A stretch of 53,486 nt of DNA from Chitinophagaceae bacterium (GTDB lineage: Bacteria > Bacteroidota > Bacteroidia > Chitinophagales > Chitinophagaceae): contig JAGXRG010000034.1 in the NCBI GenBank assembly GCA_018335935.1, positions 1 to 53,486 of the forward strand. The letters run 5' to 3'. Shown here piece by piece: positions 1-7,694 of the stretch (positions are counted from its first letter, which is position 1; every line of letters starts with the position of its first letter). The notes under the pieces are model-generated. The model had not been told where the DNA came from. It saw only the letters and a program-made list of their open reading frames with translations, and ran no database searches. Both the position numbers and the translations under genes were made by a program.

Positions 1-506
1 AAGAAAACATCACATCATTTAAGCAATTTACAAATGCTCTACCAAAAGCAAATTTGACTGAATGGCAAAACATGGGTGGTCAAATGATACTGAAAAATGA
101 GGTAGACGCTTTAAAAGAAAAAATTAAATCGAATAAAATTACTTCTTGGGAAGCTGTACATCAATTCTATCAAAAATCAGCAGCAAAATATCATAAAGAC
201 AAATTACAACATGCATTAGGTTGTTTGCAACATGTTTTTGAAATAAGAGAAATCAATAAAACCATTTTCAAAAGTTTGTTAGATCAATCTGTTATTACTA
301 AAAAATGGATGGTGAAAAATATTGAAACATCGAGACAAAAAGACTATTCAAATGAATTTAGAAAAATGGTGTATGATAACGAAAATGAAATGAAAGAAGT
401 ATTAGGAAGTATAGATGAAAATAGTTTTATTAAATTACAAAAAAAACAACTTAAACTATACATCATTCAAGTAGAACAAATTAAAACTAAGTTTAAAATA
501 AATTAA
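1..506 (+). CDS. DUF4954 family protein, C-terminal part (5' end outside window)
   Basis: The reading frame is open from the first bases of the window (frame of position 3), so this is the tail of a longer gene. The in-frame TTG at 54 is not a convincing start. The visible ~168 residues are helical and charged. They include SRQKDYSNEFRKMVYDNE, a stretch I recall from the C-termini of the large (~650-residue) DUF4954 proteins of Bacteroidota, whose N-terminal part is a left-handed beta-helix resembling acyltransferases. That identification is from memory and only the C-terminal part is visible. No biochemical function is established for the family as far as I know. The next gene starts 2 bases after the stop, so the two are probably co-transcribed. 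Confidence 0.6.
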   Translation, partial: ENITSFKQFTNALPKANLTEWQNMGGQMILKNEVDALKEKIKSNKITSWEAVHQFYQKSAAKYHKDKLQHALGCLQHVFEIREINKTIFKSLLDQSVITKKWMVKNIETSRQKDYSNEFRKMVYDNENEMKEVLGSIDENSFIKLQKKQLKLYIIQVEQIKTKFKIN

Positions 507-508
507 TT

Positions 509-1054
509 ATGGACCAAACTACTTTAGGCATTGGAACAAGATTACAACATACTCAATTTGGACAAGGAGTAATTACAGGCGTAAAATATGCAACTTATTT
601 AATCACTTTCATTCACCATGGAACAAAAGAAATTGATAAAAACGACTCTAATTTGGATGAAATTATTGAAGATAATGTAACAACTGAAATAGAAACATCT
701 TCTGAAGTTGAAAAATCTTTACTCAAAATTTTACAAATGTGGGGTGGAATAACTGAAAAAGTTGCTTTAGGAGATCGATGGCAAAAAGGAATTATGAGTC
801 TTCAGCCATTTGATAAAAGTTTAAAACCTAAAGAAATTCCTATTGAAGATTTCTTCCATAAAATTGTAATGTTAAGAGATAGACTCAGAGTATTAGAACA
901 AAACATTAACAGCAACAAAAAATTATCAGACGAAGAGAAAGTGAATCTTCAACAATATATAACTAGATGCTATGGTTCATTAACCACTTTCAATGTTCTT
1001 TTCAAGAATAAGGAAGATTGGTTTGTAGGAGATAAATCTGGCAAAGAAGATTAA
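509..1054 (+). CDS. Conserved Bacteroidota protein with N-terminal Tudor/KOW-like segment
   Basis: A 181-residue soluble protein without signal peptide. Residues ~6-45 (G-x-R-L-Q-H, FGQGVITGV, then alternating hydrophobics and a G-x-K-E-I ending) resemble the small beta-barrel (Tudor/SH3-like) at the C-terminus of UvrD/PcrA helicases. The rest is helical and contains a highly regular stretch around FFHKIVMLRDRLRVLEQ and QQYITRCYGSLTTFN that I recall as strongly conserved in Chitinophagaceae hypotheticals. It starts 2 bases after the DUF4954 stop. Its stop codon overlaps the stop of the opposing SDR gene in a palindromic TTAA. No function can be assigned; a nucleic-acid or RNA-polymerase-binding role is only suggested by the barrel-like N-terminus. 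Confidence 0.8.
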   Translation: MDQTTLGIGTRLQHTQFGQGVITGVKYATYLITFIHHGTKEIDKNDSNLDEIIEDNVTTEIETSSEVEKSLLKILQMWGGITEKVALGDRWQKGIMSLQPFDKSLKPKEIPIEDFFHKIVMLRDRLRVLEQNINSNKKLSDEEKVNLQQYITRCYGSLTTFNVLFKNKEDWFVGDKSGKED

Positions 1055-1806
1055 TTATCTCTATAAATTATTGTTGGAGCAGCTTGGGTACCTGCATATA
1101 AAACCATATCTGCAATGGTTACGTTTTTGGGTGCATTTACTGCGTAAAAAATAGCATCAGCAACATCTTCTGGCTTTATGGGTTCAAAACCTTCATAAAC
1201 TTTTTTTGCACGTTCTTCATCTCCTTTAAAACGTACAACAGAAAAATTTGTTTCCACTGCACCGGGAGCAATATTGGTAACTTTAATGCCATGTTGAGTT
1301 AAATCTAAACGCATGCCTTCACTAATTGCTTCAACAGCTTTTTTACTGGCACAATACACTGCTCCATTTTGATAGGTATATTTACCTGCTACTGAACTAA
1401 TGTTTACTATATGGCCTCGTTTTCTTTCTACCATTAATGGCATAATTACTCTTGAAACATAAAGCAGCCCTTTTACATTAGCATCAATCATCATATCCCA
1501 ATCTGTAATATCTCCATTTTCAATGCTTGATAATCCATGTGCATTGCCTGCACAGTTTACTAAAATATCTATTTCTTTCCATTCAGCAGATAAGCTACTA
1601 ATATTTTGAGTTACTTCTTCATTATTTCTAACATCAAAAAATAAAGTAGTTACTTTAACTAGTGTTCCTAATTCTTGTGTAATTGTTTTTAGTTGTTGCC
1701 GATTTCTCCCACAAAGAATTAAATCAATTCCATTACTAGCAAATGCTTTTGCAGTGGCATAACCTATACCAGAAGAAGCTCCTGTTATTAATGCAATTTT
1801 TGACAT
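1051..1806 (-). CDS. SDR family NAD(P)-dependent oxidoreductase
   Basis: A 251-residue classical short-chain dehydrogenase/reductase. It has the glycine-rich cofactor loop TGASSGIG near the N-terminus, NCAG in the middle, a catalytic serine (NISSVAG) and the YxxxK pair in YCASKKA. The 'CGRNR' after beta-2 suggests NADP(H) preference. Overall it looks like the YdfG group (3-hydroxy acid / L-allo-threonine dehydrogenases), but the substrate cannot be read from the sequence. It lies one base downstream of the small membrane-protein gene and behind surE, so it is probably the last gene of a surE-led transcript. Its 3' end meets the opposing gene stop-to-stop. Confidence 0.93.
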   Translation of the reverse strand: MSKIALITGASSGIGYATAKAFASNGIDLILCGRNRQQLKTITQELGTLVKVTTLFFDVRNNEEVTQNISSLSAEWKEIDILVNCAGNAHGLSSIENGDITDWDMMIDANVKGLLYVSRVIMPLMVERKRGHIVNISSVAGKYTYQNGAVYCASKKAVEAISEGMRLDLTQHGIKVTNIAPGAVETNFSVVRFKGDEERAKKVYEGFEPIKPEDVADAIFYAVNAPKNVTIADMVLYAGTQAAPTIIYRDN

Positions 1807-1807
1807 A

Positions 1808-2098
1808 CTAATAAAAAAGTTTTAAAGCAATGGCAAACACAGCCCAAATTACAGTAGTAATAAAAATTCCTTTAGCGGTTTGATCTTGATTTTTATTTAA
1901 AAATATAGTGAAGATGATTGCATTTATCAATAATGAAAATGAAATCATGCTAGTTAAAATAGTTTTCTGCACAGCTAAAGCAGTAATAAAATTTTTTAAG
2001 GAGTAAATGCTGAATTTCCAAAAGTAAAATCCTAACATTCCAATAAAAGGGCTTAGCGTGCCTAACACCAGCCCATATTTCAAATTATCTTTAAACAT
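1808..2098 (-). CDS. Small three-helix membrane protein
   Basis: A 96-residue, strongly hydrophobic protein with about three membrane segments (roughly residues 8-30, 45-67 and 76-94). There is no signal peptidase site and no recognisable catalytic motif. Its ATG overlaps the surE stop codon in the arrangement TAATG, which suggests translational coupling to surE, and the SDR gene follows after one base. I do not recognise a characterised family. Confidence 0.75.
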   Translation of the reverse strand: MFKDNLKYGLVLGTLSPFIGMLGFYFWKFSIYSLKNFITALAVQKTILTSMISFSLLINAIIFTIFLNKNQDQTAKGIFITTVIWAVFAIALKLFY

Positions 2099-2883
2099 TA
2101 AAATTTCCAGTTTTCGAGTTGTTTTTTAATCGTGTAATTGGTTAAATCGAATTGAACAGGTACTACACTAACATAATTATTTTCTAATGCCCAAACATCA
2201 CTATCTTTTGCTTTATCGAAATTTTTGAACTCTCCGGTAAGCCAATAATATTTTTTTCCGTGTGGATCTGAACGTTGCATAAACTTTTCTTCATACTTAG
2301 CATAAGCTTGTTTGCAAACCTTAATACCTTTTATTTTTTCGTATGGAATTGAAGGAATGTTTACATTCAACAATAAATGTTTATCTACTTTTTTATGTCG
2401 TAAAATTTCAGCTACTATAGTACTGACAATTTTTTTCGATGGTTCAAAATCTGCAGTCATTCTATAATCTAATAATGAAAACCCAACTGAGGGAATACTT
2501 TCTATAGATGCTTCCATAGCAGCACTCATGGTGCCACTATAAATAACATTGATGCTATGATTTGCACCATGATTAATACCACTTAAACAAATATCTGGTT
2601 TACGATGTAAAATTTTATCTACAGCTAATTTTACACAATCAACAGGAGTGCCATTTGTTGTAAATGCTTCTACCCCATCAACTAAATTTACTTTTTCTAA
2701 ACGTAGAGGCTTGTTGATAGTAATAGCATGCCCCATACCACTCTGTGGTTGATCTGGAGCCACTACAACTACCCTACCAAAAGGCATTGCAGCTTCTACA
2801 AGTGCTTTGATTCCTGGAGCAAAAACACTATCGTCATTAACGACTAAAATTATTTTTTCGTCTTTCTTAGGTTTTCTTGTCAT
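2098..2883 (-). CDS. surE: 5'/3'-nucleotidase SurE
   Basis: A 261-residue SurE, a cytoplasmic metal-dependent phosphatase of nucleoside monophosphates and short polyphosphates. Metal-site elements are visible: the N-terminal NDD pair (D17, D18), the serine in QSGMGHAIT (S48) and the asparagine in SGINHGANHS. The family-typical YSGTMSAAMEA follows. One oddity is NDDS where almost all SurE proteins have NDDG. Length and order of motifs are normal. It lies 47 bases downstream of porX on the same strand and overlaps the next gene by TAATG, so porX-surE-membrane protein-SDR may be one transcript. Confidence 0.95.
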   Translation of the reverse strand: MTRKPKKDEKIILVVNDDSVFAPGIKALVEAAMPFGRVVVVAPDQPQSGMGHAITINKPLRLEKVNLVDGVEAFTTNGTPVDCVKLAVDKILHRKPDICLSGINHGANHSINVIYSGTMSAAMEASIESIPSVGFSLLDYRMTADFEPSKKIVSTIVAEILRHKKVDKHLLLNVNIPSIPYEKIKGIKVCKQAYAKYEEKFMQRSDPHGKKYYWLTGEFKNFDKAKDSDVWALENNYVSVVPVQFDLTNYTIKKQLENWKF

Positions 2884-2930
2884 TACTGCAAAATAAAGGT
2901 CTTATTGATTGAGATGATAAAAACTAATTG

Positions 2931-4487
2931 TTATTTACTCACCATTTTTACAACTGGTATAATCATTTCTTCTAAACTAATACCTCCATGCTGAAAAGTA
3001 TTTTTATAATAGTTCACAAAATGATTGTAATTATTTGGGTAGCATAAAAAATCATCTTCTTTAGCAAAAATGAAAGATGAGTTTACAGTTGGTACTGGCA
3101 AACCTGCTTCACGTGGATCTTTAAAAGCTAAAACCGTTTTAGCATCATAATTTAAATTTCTGCCATGCTTATAACGCAAATTAGTAGTTGTTTGTTTATC
3201 GCCTATTACTTTTTGAGGATTATTAACTCGCATAGTTCCATGATCAGTTGCCACAATTAAACGAATATTTTTATCTGCTATTTTTTTCAGTGCCTGATGC
3301 AATGCACTATGCTCGAACCAACTTTTTGTAACACTTCTATAACTAGTTTCATCGCCAGCTAACTCTTTTAATACTTCCATTTCGGTTCTAGCATGACTCA
3401 ACATATCTACAAAATTGTAAACAATCACATTTAAATCGTTCGATAATAAATTATGTATGTTATTGACTAATTGTTGTCCATCATTATGGTGTAACACTTT
3501 GGTATAACTAGCTTTGATTTCATCTTTTTTTAGTCGCTTAATCTGACTTCTAAAAAACTCTTCTTCATATAAATTTTTACCCCCTTCATCTTCATCGTTT
3601 TTCCATTGAGTAGGAAAATGTTTTTCAATATCAATTGGCAACATTCCACTAAAAATGGCATTACGACTGTATTGTGTGGCTGTAGGAAGTATAGAATAAA
3701 AAGTTTCTTCTTCTAAAATTCTAAAGCTTTCTGCAAAAATGGGCTGTATAGCTTTCCATTGATCGTAACGTAAATTATCGATTAAAATGAAAAATGTAGG
3801 AATCCCTTTTTCTACATGTGGTAATACTTTAAATTGAAATAAAGTATGACTCATAATAGGCACATTTACAGCTTTAGGATCCATCCATTTTGCATAATTT
3901 TTACTGATGAATTTAAAAAATTCAGTATTGGCTTCCTTTTTTTGATTGGCTAAAATTTCCTGCATTTCCGGACTATCACTTTTTTCCATTTCCAGTTCCC
4001 AATACACTAATTTTTTATAAATATCCATCCAAGCATTATAATCTGGATTATCGTTGAGTGCCATGAACAATTCTCTAAATTGCTGTTGATAGCTTGAAGT
4101 AGTTTTCTCTGCAACTAATCTTTTATTGTCTATAATTTTTTTGAGACTTAACAACACCTGATTTGGATTTACAGGCTTTAATAAATAATCACTGATTTGA
4201 CTACCAATAGCTTCATCCATCAAGGTTTCAGTTTCATTCTTTGTAATGAGAACAATAGGAATTTGCTGATTAATTTCTTTAATTTTAGAAAGCGTTTCTA
4301 AACCAGAAATACCAGGCATAGACTCATCTAACAACACTACATCAATAAAATTTTCTTTTACATAGTCTAACCCTTCAAATCCATTATTAAAAGTTATTAC
4401 CTCATAACCTTTATTTTCTAAAAACATTTTTTGCGATTGCAAACTTTCAATTTCATCATCAATCCAAACAATAGTAGCTATGGCCAT
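2931..4487 (-). CDS. porX: PorX, T9SS response regulator with PglZ/alkaline-phosphatase-like domain
   Basis: A 518-residue two-domain protein. Residues 1-~125 form a CheY-like receiver with acid pocket D10/D11, phospho-acceptor D54 in VLLDESMPG, T82 and K104. After a helical linker, residues ~200-515 form a PglZ domain of the alkaline-phosphatase superfamily, with a metal-binding pattern visible in IDNLRYDQW, ATDHGTMRVN and HGGISLEEM. This architecture and length match PorX of Porphyromonas gingivalis and Flavobacterium. There it is activated by the kinase PorY, acts with the ECF sigma factor SigP to switch on type IX secretion genes, and has phosphodiesterase activity. No DNA-binding domain is present. 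A sensor kinase is encoded two genes away on the other strand. surE follows on the same strand. Confidence 0.95.
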   Translation of the reverse strand: MAIATIVWIDDEIESLQSQKMFLENKGYEVITFNNGFEGLDYVKENFIDVVLLDESMPGISGLETLSKIKEINQQIPIVLITKNETETLMDEAIGSQISDYLLKPVNPNQVLLSLKKIIDNKRLVAEKTTSSYQQQFRELFMALNDNPDYNAWMDIYKKLVYWELEMEKSDSPEMQEILANQKKEANTEFFKFISKNYAKWMDPKAVNVPIMSHTLFQFKVLPHVEKGIPTFFILIDNLRYDQWKAIQPIFAESFRILEEETFYSILPTATQYSRNAIFSGMLPIDIEKHFPTQWKNDEDEGGKNLYEEEFFRSQIKRLKKDEIKASYTKVLHHNDGQQLVNNIHNLLSNDLNVIVYNFVDMLSHARTEMEVLKELAGDETSYRSVTKSWFEHSALHQALKKIADKNIRLIVATDHGTMRVNNPQKVIGDKQTTTNLRYKHGRNLNYDAKTVLAFKDPREAGLPVPTVNSSFIFAKEDDFLCYPNNYNHFVNYYKNTFQHGGISLEEMIIPVVKMVSK

Positions 4488-4657
4488 AATATTTTTTTTA
4501 ATAAGAATAAGTAAGAAAAATAGCAGCAGCTATTTTGAGTACAGCAATAAATTAAAAGTAGAAATGTTTCAAATACAAGTTAGGTTCTTGAGTTATCAAA
4601 TATATTCATGTAGTACAATCAATTCAATCTTACAGCTATATTTTAACAAAGTTTAGA

Positions 4658-5209
4658 TTAATTGAGTTGAGGATCTAATGGATAATTAATTAAACTTTTA
4701 TACGCTCCACCCATATTTTTCAATACATCTTTCCAAAGTAAGTCGGTATTTAAATGAAAAATAAAATTCTTAGTGGCTTTATGTAAAATCCAGCTTTTTT
4801 GATCAATCTCGGCATCAAGTTGTCCAACTGTCCATCCAGAATAACCAATATAAAATCTCAAATCTCTAGGTGTAATATCTCCAGAAGTAATACCTACTAA
4901 AGCCTGAGCAAAATCTCCACCCCAAAAAATATCATCTATAATGGGTATTCCTCCTTCAATCAAATCTGGCTTTGTATGTATAAAATGCAAAGAATCTAAT
5001 TGTACAGGACCTCCATAAAACACAGGAAAATGAATATGTTCCATACCACCAATAAAATCATTAAAATTTTTATCGTGTTTTTTATTTAGAATAAATCCAA
5101 CTGTTCCTTCTGTGTGATTATCACAGATTAGCACTACAGAACGTAAAAAATTAGGATCTTTTAAAAATGGATCTGAAATAAGTAAACTTCCCGATTCAAT
5201 TATATGCAT
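4658..5209 (-). CDS. YqgE/AlgH family protein
   Basis: A 183-residue protein of the YqgE/AlgH (DUF179) family. Characteristic pieces are the N-terminal GSLLISDPFLKDPNFLRSVV, the GTVGFILNK segment, VFYGGPVQLDSLHFIH, and the C-terminal RFYIGYSGWTVGQLDAEI. The family is widespread in Gram-negative bacteria; AlgH was linked to alginate regulation in Pseudomonas, but the molecular activity is unknown. It stands alone, separated from porX by 170 bases in which I see no further feature. It is divergent from the histidine kinase gene. Confidence 0.95.
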   Translation of the reverse strand: MHIIESGSLLISDPFLKDPNFLRSVVLICDNHTEGTVGFILNKKHDKNFNDFIGGMEHIHFPVFYGGPVQLDSLHFIHTKPDLIEGGIPIIDDIFWGGDFAQALVGITSGDITPRDLRFYIGYSGWTVGQLDAEIDQKSWILHKATKNFIFHLNTDLLWKDVLKNMGGAYKSLINYPLDPQLN

Positions 5210-5300
5210 AACTAAAGTTCTAAACTCGGTTAAAATAAAAACAAACTAGTTAAAATCAAACTAAACTTTATACACAAGATGTACAGAGTACTAATGTAAT

Positions 5301-5308
5301 TATATTTG
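5301..5308 (+). promoter_or_regulatory. Bacteroidota -7 box TATATTTG before the histidine kinase gene
   Basis: Matches TAnnTTTG. It ends only 5 bases before the ATG, so transcription would begin at or next to the start codon. No clear -33 TTTG is visible. Confidence 0.45.
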
Positions 5309-5313
5309 CCAGA

Positions 5314-6651
5314 ATGAGGAAAATTTTACCTGTTATTATTGTGCTCATTGGCTTATCTCTAATTGGGCTAATTATTTTGCAAGGCTCTTGGTTAAAGAAT
5401 TTGGTTCAACTAAGGGCTGCACAGATTTCTAGTAAAATTAATGAAGCCTCTTCTGGCGTAGTGCTAGATTTAAGCAGAACTGTTTATAATAGCAGAACCA
5501 CTAAAACACCTCGTAAACTTAAAGGTCTCAGTTTTGGTAACGATATGTTCAATATTCTTAAACCAAAAATGGTTAGTGAACAATTCTCGTTACAAGATAT
5601 TCAGCATAAAATTACAGCTGCATTTAAAGATGAAGAATTAAAAAGAATTCATTTCGATTTTGCCATTATTAGCAGTAATAATGAATACGAAATGCAAACT
5701 CCCAACTTTGAAAAAAGTTTTTTTGATACAGCCTCTAACAAACCTTTTATTTTCCCTATTTTTCCTGGTGAAGGAACTGATTTTGAAGGCTTAAATGTTG
5801 CTGAACATTTGGTAATTGTTGTACCCAATTTTAAGCAACAAGTTTGGGGCACTTTAACTTGGATTGTTTTAGGTAGTGGTGTTTTTACCATCATCATATT
5901 TGCTGCATTTTTTATTACTGTAAGAACATTAATTAATCAGAAAAAAATTAGTGAAATCAAAAGCGACTTCATTAATAATATGACACATGAGTTTAAAACT
6001 CCTATTGCAACAATATCGCTTGCGGTTGATGCAATTAAGAATCAAAAGGTTTTAAATGACCCGCAAAAACTTCAATATTTTACTGGTATTATTAAAGATG
6101 AAAATACGAGAATGAACAAGCACGTGGAAACTATTTTACAAGCTGCATTACTCGAGAAAAAAGAATTACAACTTAATCTTCAGCCCACTAGTGCAAATAT
6201 TATTGTTGCTTCTGTGGTTGATAATTTTCAATTACAACTTTCTGCAAAAAATGGAACTTGTCAGTTAAATTTAGATGCTATTGAAGATACCATTATTGCC
6301 GATGAAAGTCATTTCTCAAATGCTATTTCAAATTTGGTAGATAATGCAATTAAATACTCAGAAGATAATTTAAAAATTATTATTAGCAGTTATAATAAAA
6401 ACAACAAACTCGTCATTACCATTAAAGACAATGGTATTGGCATGAGTAAAGAAACGGTGAAAAATATTTTTGAGAAATTTTATAGAGCCCACACAGGCAA
6501 TGTACACAATGTAAAAGGTTTTGGCCTCGGGATGAGTTATGTTAAAACTATTGTAGATGCACTTAAAGGCACTATTAAAGTAGAAAGCACCTTGCACAAA
6601 GGCACACAATTTACTATTGAATTGCCTATTGCCAAAAATGCTAAAGTGTAA
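5314..6651 (+). CDS. Membrane sensor histidine kinase (PorY candidate)
   Basis: A 445-residue HisKA-type kinase. An N-terminal membrane helix (~5-25) and a second one (~185-205) enclose a ~160-residue periplasmic sensor domain of no recognisable type. The kinase core follows directly, without an obvious HAMP domain. It has the H-box DFINNMTHEFKTPIATISLA, N-box SNLVDNAIKYS, G1 box IKDNGIGM, F-box EKFYRAHTG and G2 box GFGLGMSYV. No response regulator gene is adjacent on its strand. The only receiver protein in the neighbourhood is PorX, so a PorY role is an attractive guess from proximity and topology, not from diagnostic residues. Start chosen at the ATG just after the -7 box; the protein begins with a good membrane anchor. 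Confidence 0.9.
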   Translation: MRKILPVIIVLIGLSLIGLIILQGSWLKNLVQLRAAQISSKINEASSGVVLDLSRTVYNSRTTKTPRKLKGLSFGNDMFNILKPKMVSEQFSLQDIQHKITAAFKDEELKRIHFDFAIISSNNEYEMQTPNFEKSFFDTASNKPFIFPIFPGEGTDFEGLNVAEHLVIVVPNFKQQVWGTLTWIVLGSGVFTIIIFAAFFITVRTLINQKKISEIKSDFINNMTHEFKTPIATISLAVDAIKNQKVLNDPQKLQYFTGIIKDENTRMNKHVETILQAALLEKKELQLNLQPTSANIIVASVVDNFQLQLSAKNGTCQLNLDAIEDTIIADESHFSNAISNLVDNAIKYSEDNLKIIISSYNKNNKLVITIKDNGIGMSKETVKNIFEKFYRAHTGNVHNVKGFGLGMSYVKTIVDALKGTIKVESTLHKGTQFTIELPIAKNAKV

Positions 6652-7093
6652 TTTCTAAACACCCATTCAACCATTCTGCATCAAACTTGGTTTGATATTT
6701 TTTATAGAAATTAATTGCAGGTTCATTCCAATCTAAAACTTGCCAAACTATTGCATTAAAGTTTTTTTGTTTGGCTTCTTCTATCAAAGTATCAAACAAC
6801 ATTTTGCCAACACCTTTGCCTCTACAAGCTTCGGTAACTAAAAAATCTTCTAAATACATTCTCTCGCCTTTCCATGTACTGAATCTTATATAATACAAGG
6901 CAAAGCCAATAATAGCTTCATCTTCTTCTGCCACAAATGCCCACCAAATAGGCTGTTCTCCAAAACCACTTTTGGTAAACTGCTCTAAACTTACAGTTAC
7001 CTCGTTGGGAGCTTTTTCGTATACAGCCAACTCTTTTACCAAATCTAAAATTTGCTTACAATCTGCTTCAACGGCTCTTCTAATGTTTACCAT
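6641..7093 (-). CDS. GNAT family N-acetyltransferase (SSAT-like)
   Basis: A 150-residue acetyltransferase with the acetyl-CoA pyrophosphate loop in TEACRGKGVGKMLF. The pattern YEKAPNEVTVS, then FSTWKGERMYLEDFLV and WQVLDWNEPAINFYKK, is that of the spermidine/spermine or thialysine N-acetyltransferase (SAT1/SAT2) group, so an amine substrate is likely; the exact substrate is not readable. An in-frame start 33 bases further upstream (7126) would lie upstream of the -7 promoter box at 7113-7120, so the ATG at 7093 is preferred. It overlaps the 3' end of the convergent kinase gene by 11 bases. Confidence 0.9.
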   Translation of the reverse strand: MVNIRRAVEADCKQILDLVKELAVYEKAPNEVTVSLEQFTKSGFGEQPIWWAFVAEEDEAIIGFALYYIRFSTWKGERMYLEDFLVTEACRGKGVGKMLFDTLIEEAKQKNFNAIVWQVLDWNEPAINFYKKYQTKFDAEWLNGCLEITL

Positions 7094-7112
7094 TTTTACT
7101 TCTTTACAAGAA

Positions 7113-7120
7113 CAAATGTA
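7113..7120 (-). promoter_or_regulatory. -7 box TACATTTG for the GNAT gene
   Basis: On the minus strand this reads TACATTTG (TAnnTTTG), 19 bases upstream of the ATG at 7093. It lies inside the reading frame of the longer start, which argues against that start. Confidence 0.5.
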
Positions 7121-7229
7121 AAACACTACTGTTGTATATGAATCTTTTATCTTATTTCGAAAAATAAATATTTTACTATATTTTTTAGTATTATATTTAC
7201 TAATTAATTTAGCATATAAATTTTGAATT

Positions 7230-7694
7230 ATGGATGATGAACAACTGTTTAATTCGGCTTATAGAGGAACTAAAAACTTTACCCAACACAACGTTGTAAC
7301 AGCTAATGCCACTGGATTTGGTGCTGCCACTGACGATTTTATGGAACGTGGAATTGATTTGGATGAAAGACTGATTATGAATAAACCTGCCACGTATTTT
7401 TTTAGAATGAATGGAGACGCCATGGAAGGTGTAGGTATTTTTGACCAAGACATTTTAATTGTTGATAGAAGTGTAAAAGCCAGCAATGGCAGTATTATTA
7501 TTGCTGCACTTGATGGAGAATTAATTGTTCGGCGTTTCGAAAAAAGCTTCAACAAAATACAACTCACTGCCGAGCACAAAAAATACAAACCCATTTTAAT
7601 AGAAGAGTTTACTCAATTTTTATGTTGGGGCGTAGTTACTTGTGCCATTCATTTAATGGATAAATCTTTAATTGTATTTAATGCCAATAAGTAA
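7230..7694 (+). CDS. umuD: UmuD-like S24 protein lacking the Ser-Lys protease dyad
   Basis: A 154-residue protein aligned by eye with UmuD along its whole length. It has a cleavage-region equivalent (TGFGAATDDFMERGIDL, matching CGFPSPAADYVEQRIDL of E. coli), then ATYFFRMNGDAM, DILIVDRS and DGELIVRRF. UmuD normally cleaves itself with RecA help through a serine-lysine dyad. Here the serine of GDSM is Ala64 (codon GCC at 7420-7422) and the lysine of FTVKK is Arg101 (CGG), so it should not self-cleave. No HTH domain is present, so it is not LexA. It overlaps umuC by one base (TAATG). Either the pair works without processing, or the protein needs another protease, or it acts as a permanent full-length partner. 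Confidence 0.88.
   Translation: MDDEQLFNSAYRGTKNFTQHNVVTANATGFGAATDDFMERGIDLDERLIMNKPATYFFRMNGDAMEGVGIFDQDILIVDRSVKASNGSIIIAALDGELIVRRFEKSFNKIQLTAEHKKYKPILIEEFTQFLCWGVVTCAIHLMDKSLIVFNANK

Noticed and set aside
4488..4657. Riboswitch or small RNA between YqgE/AlgH and porX
   Set aside because: No stable stem or known riboswitch motif is visible by eye; the gap is plain AT-rich sequence.
5649..5897. Antisense open frame inside the histidine kinase gene, with similar ones inside lexA-like, umuC, peptidase, ychF and other genes
   Set aside because: They are complements of well-supported genes, lack recognisable protein features and have no promoter or start signals of their own.
7180..7229. LexA-type SOS operator before umuD
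   Set aside because: The stretch is only A/T-rich with no convincing palindrome, so no operator is called.
7230..7694. LexA repressor
   Set aside because: There is no N-terminal helix-turn-helix, and the gene is coupled to umuC; the sequence aligns with UmuD over its whole length.
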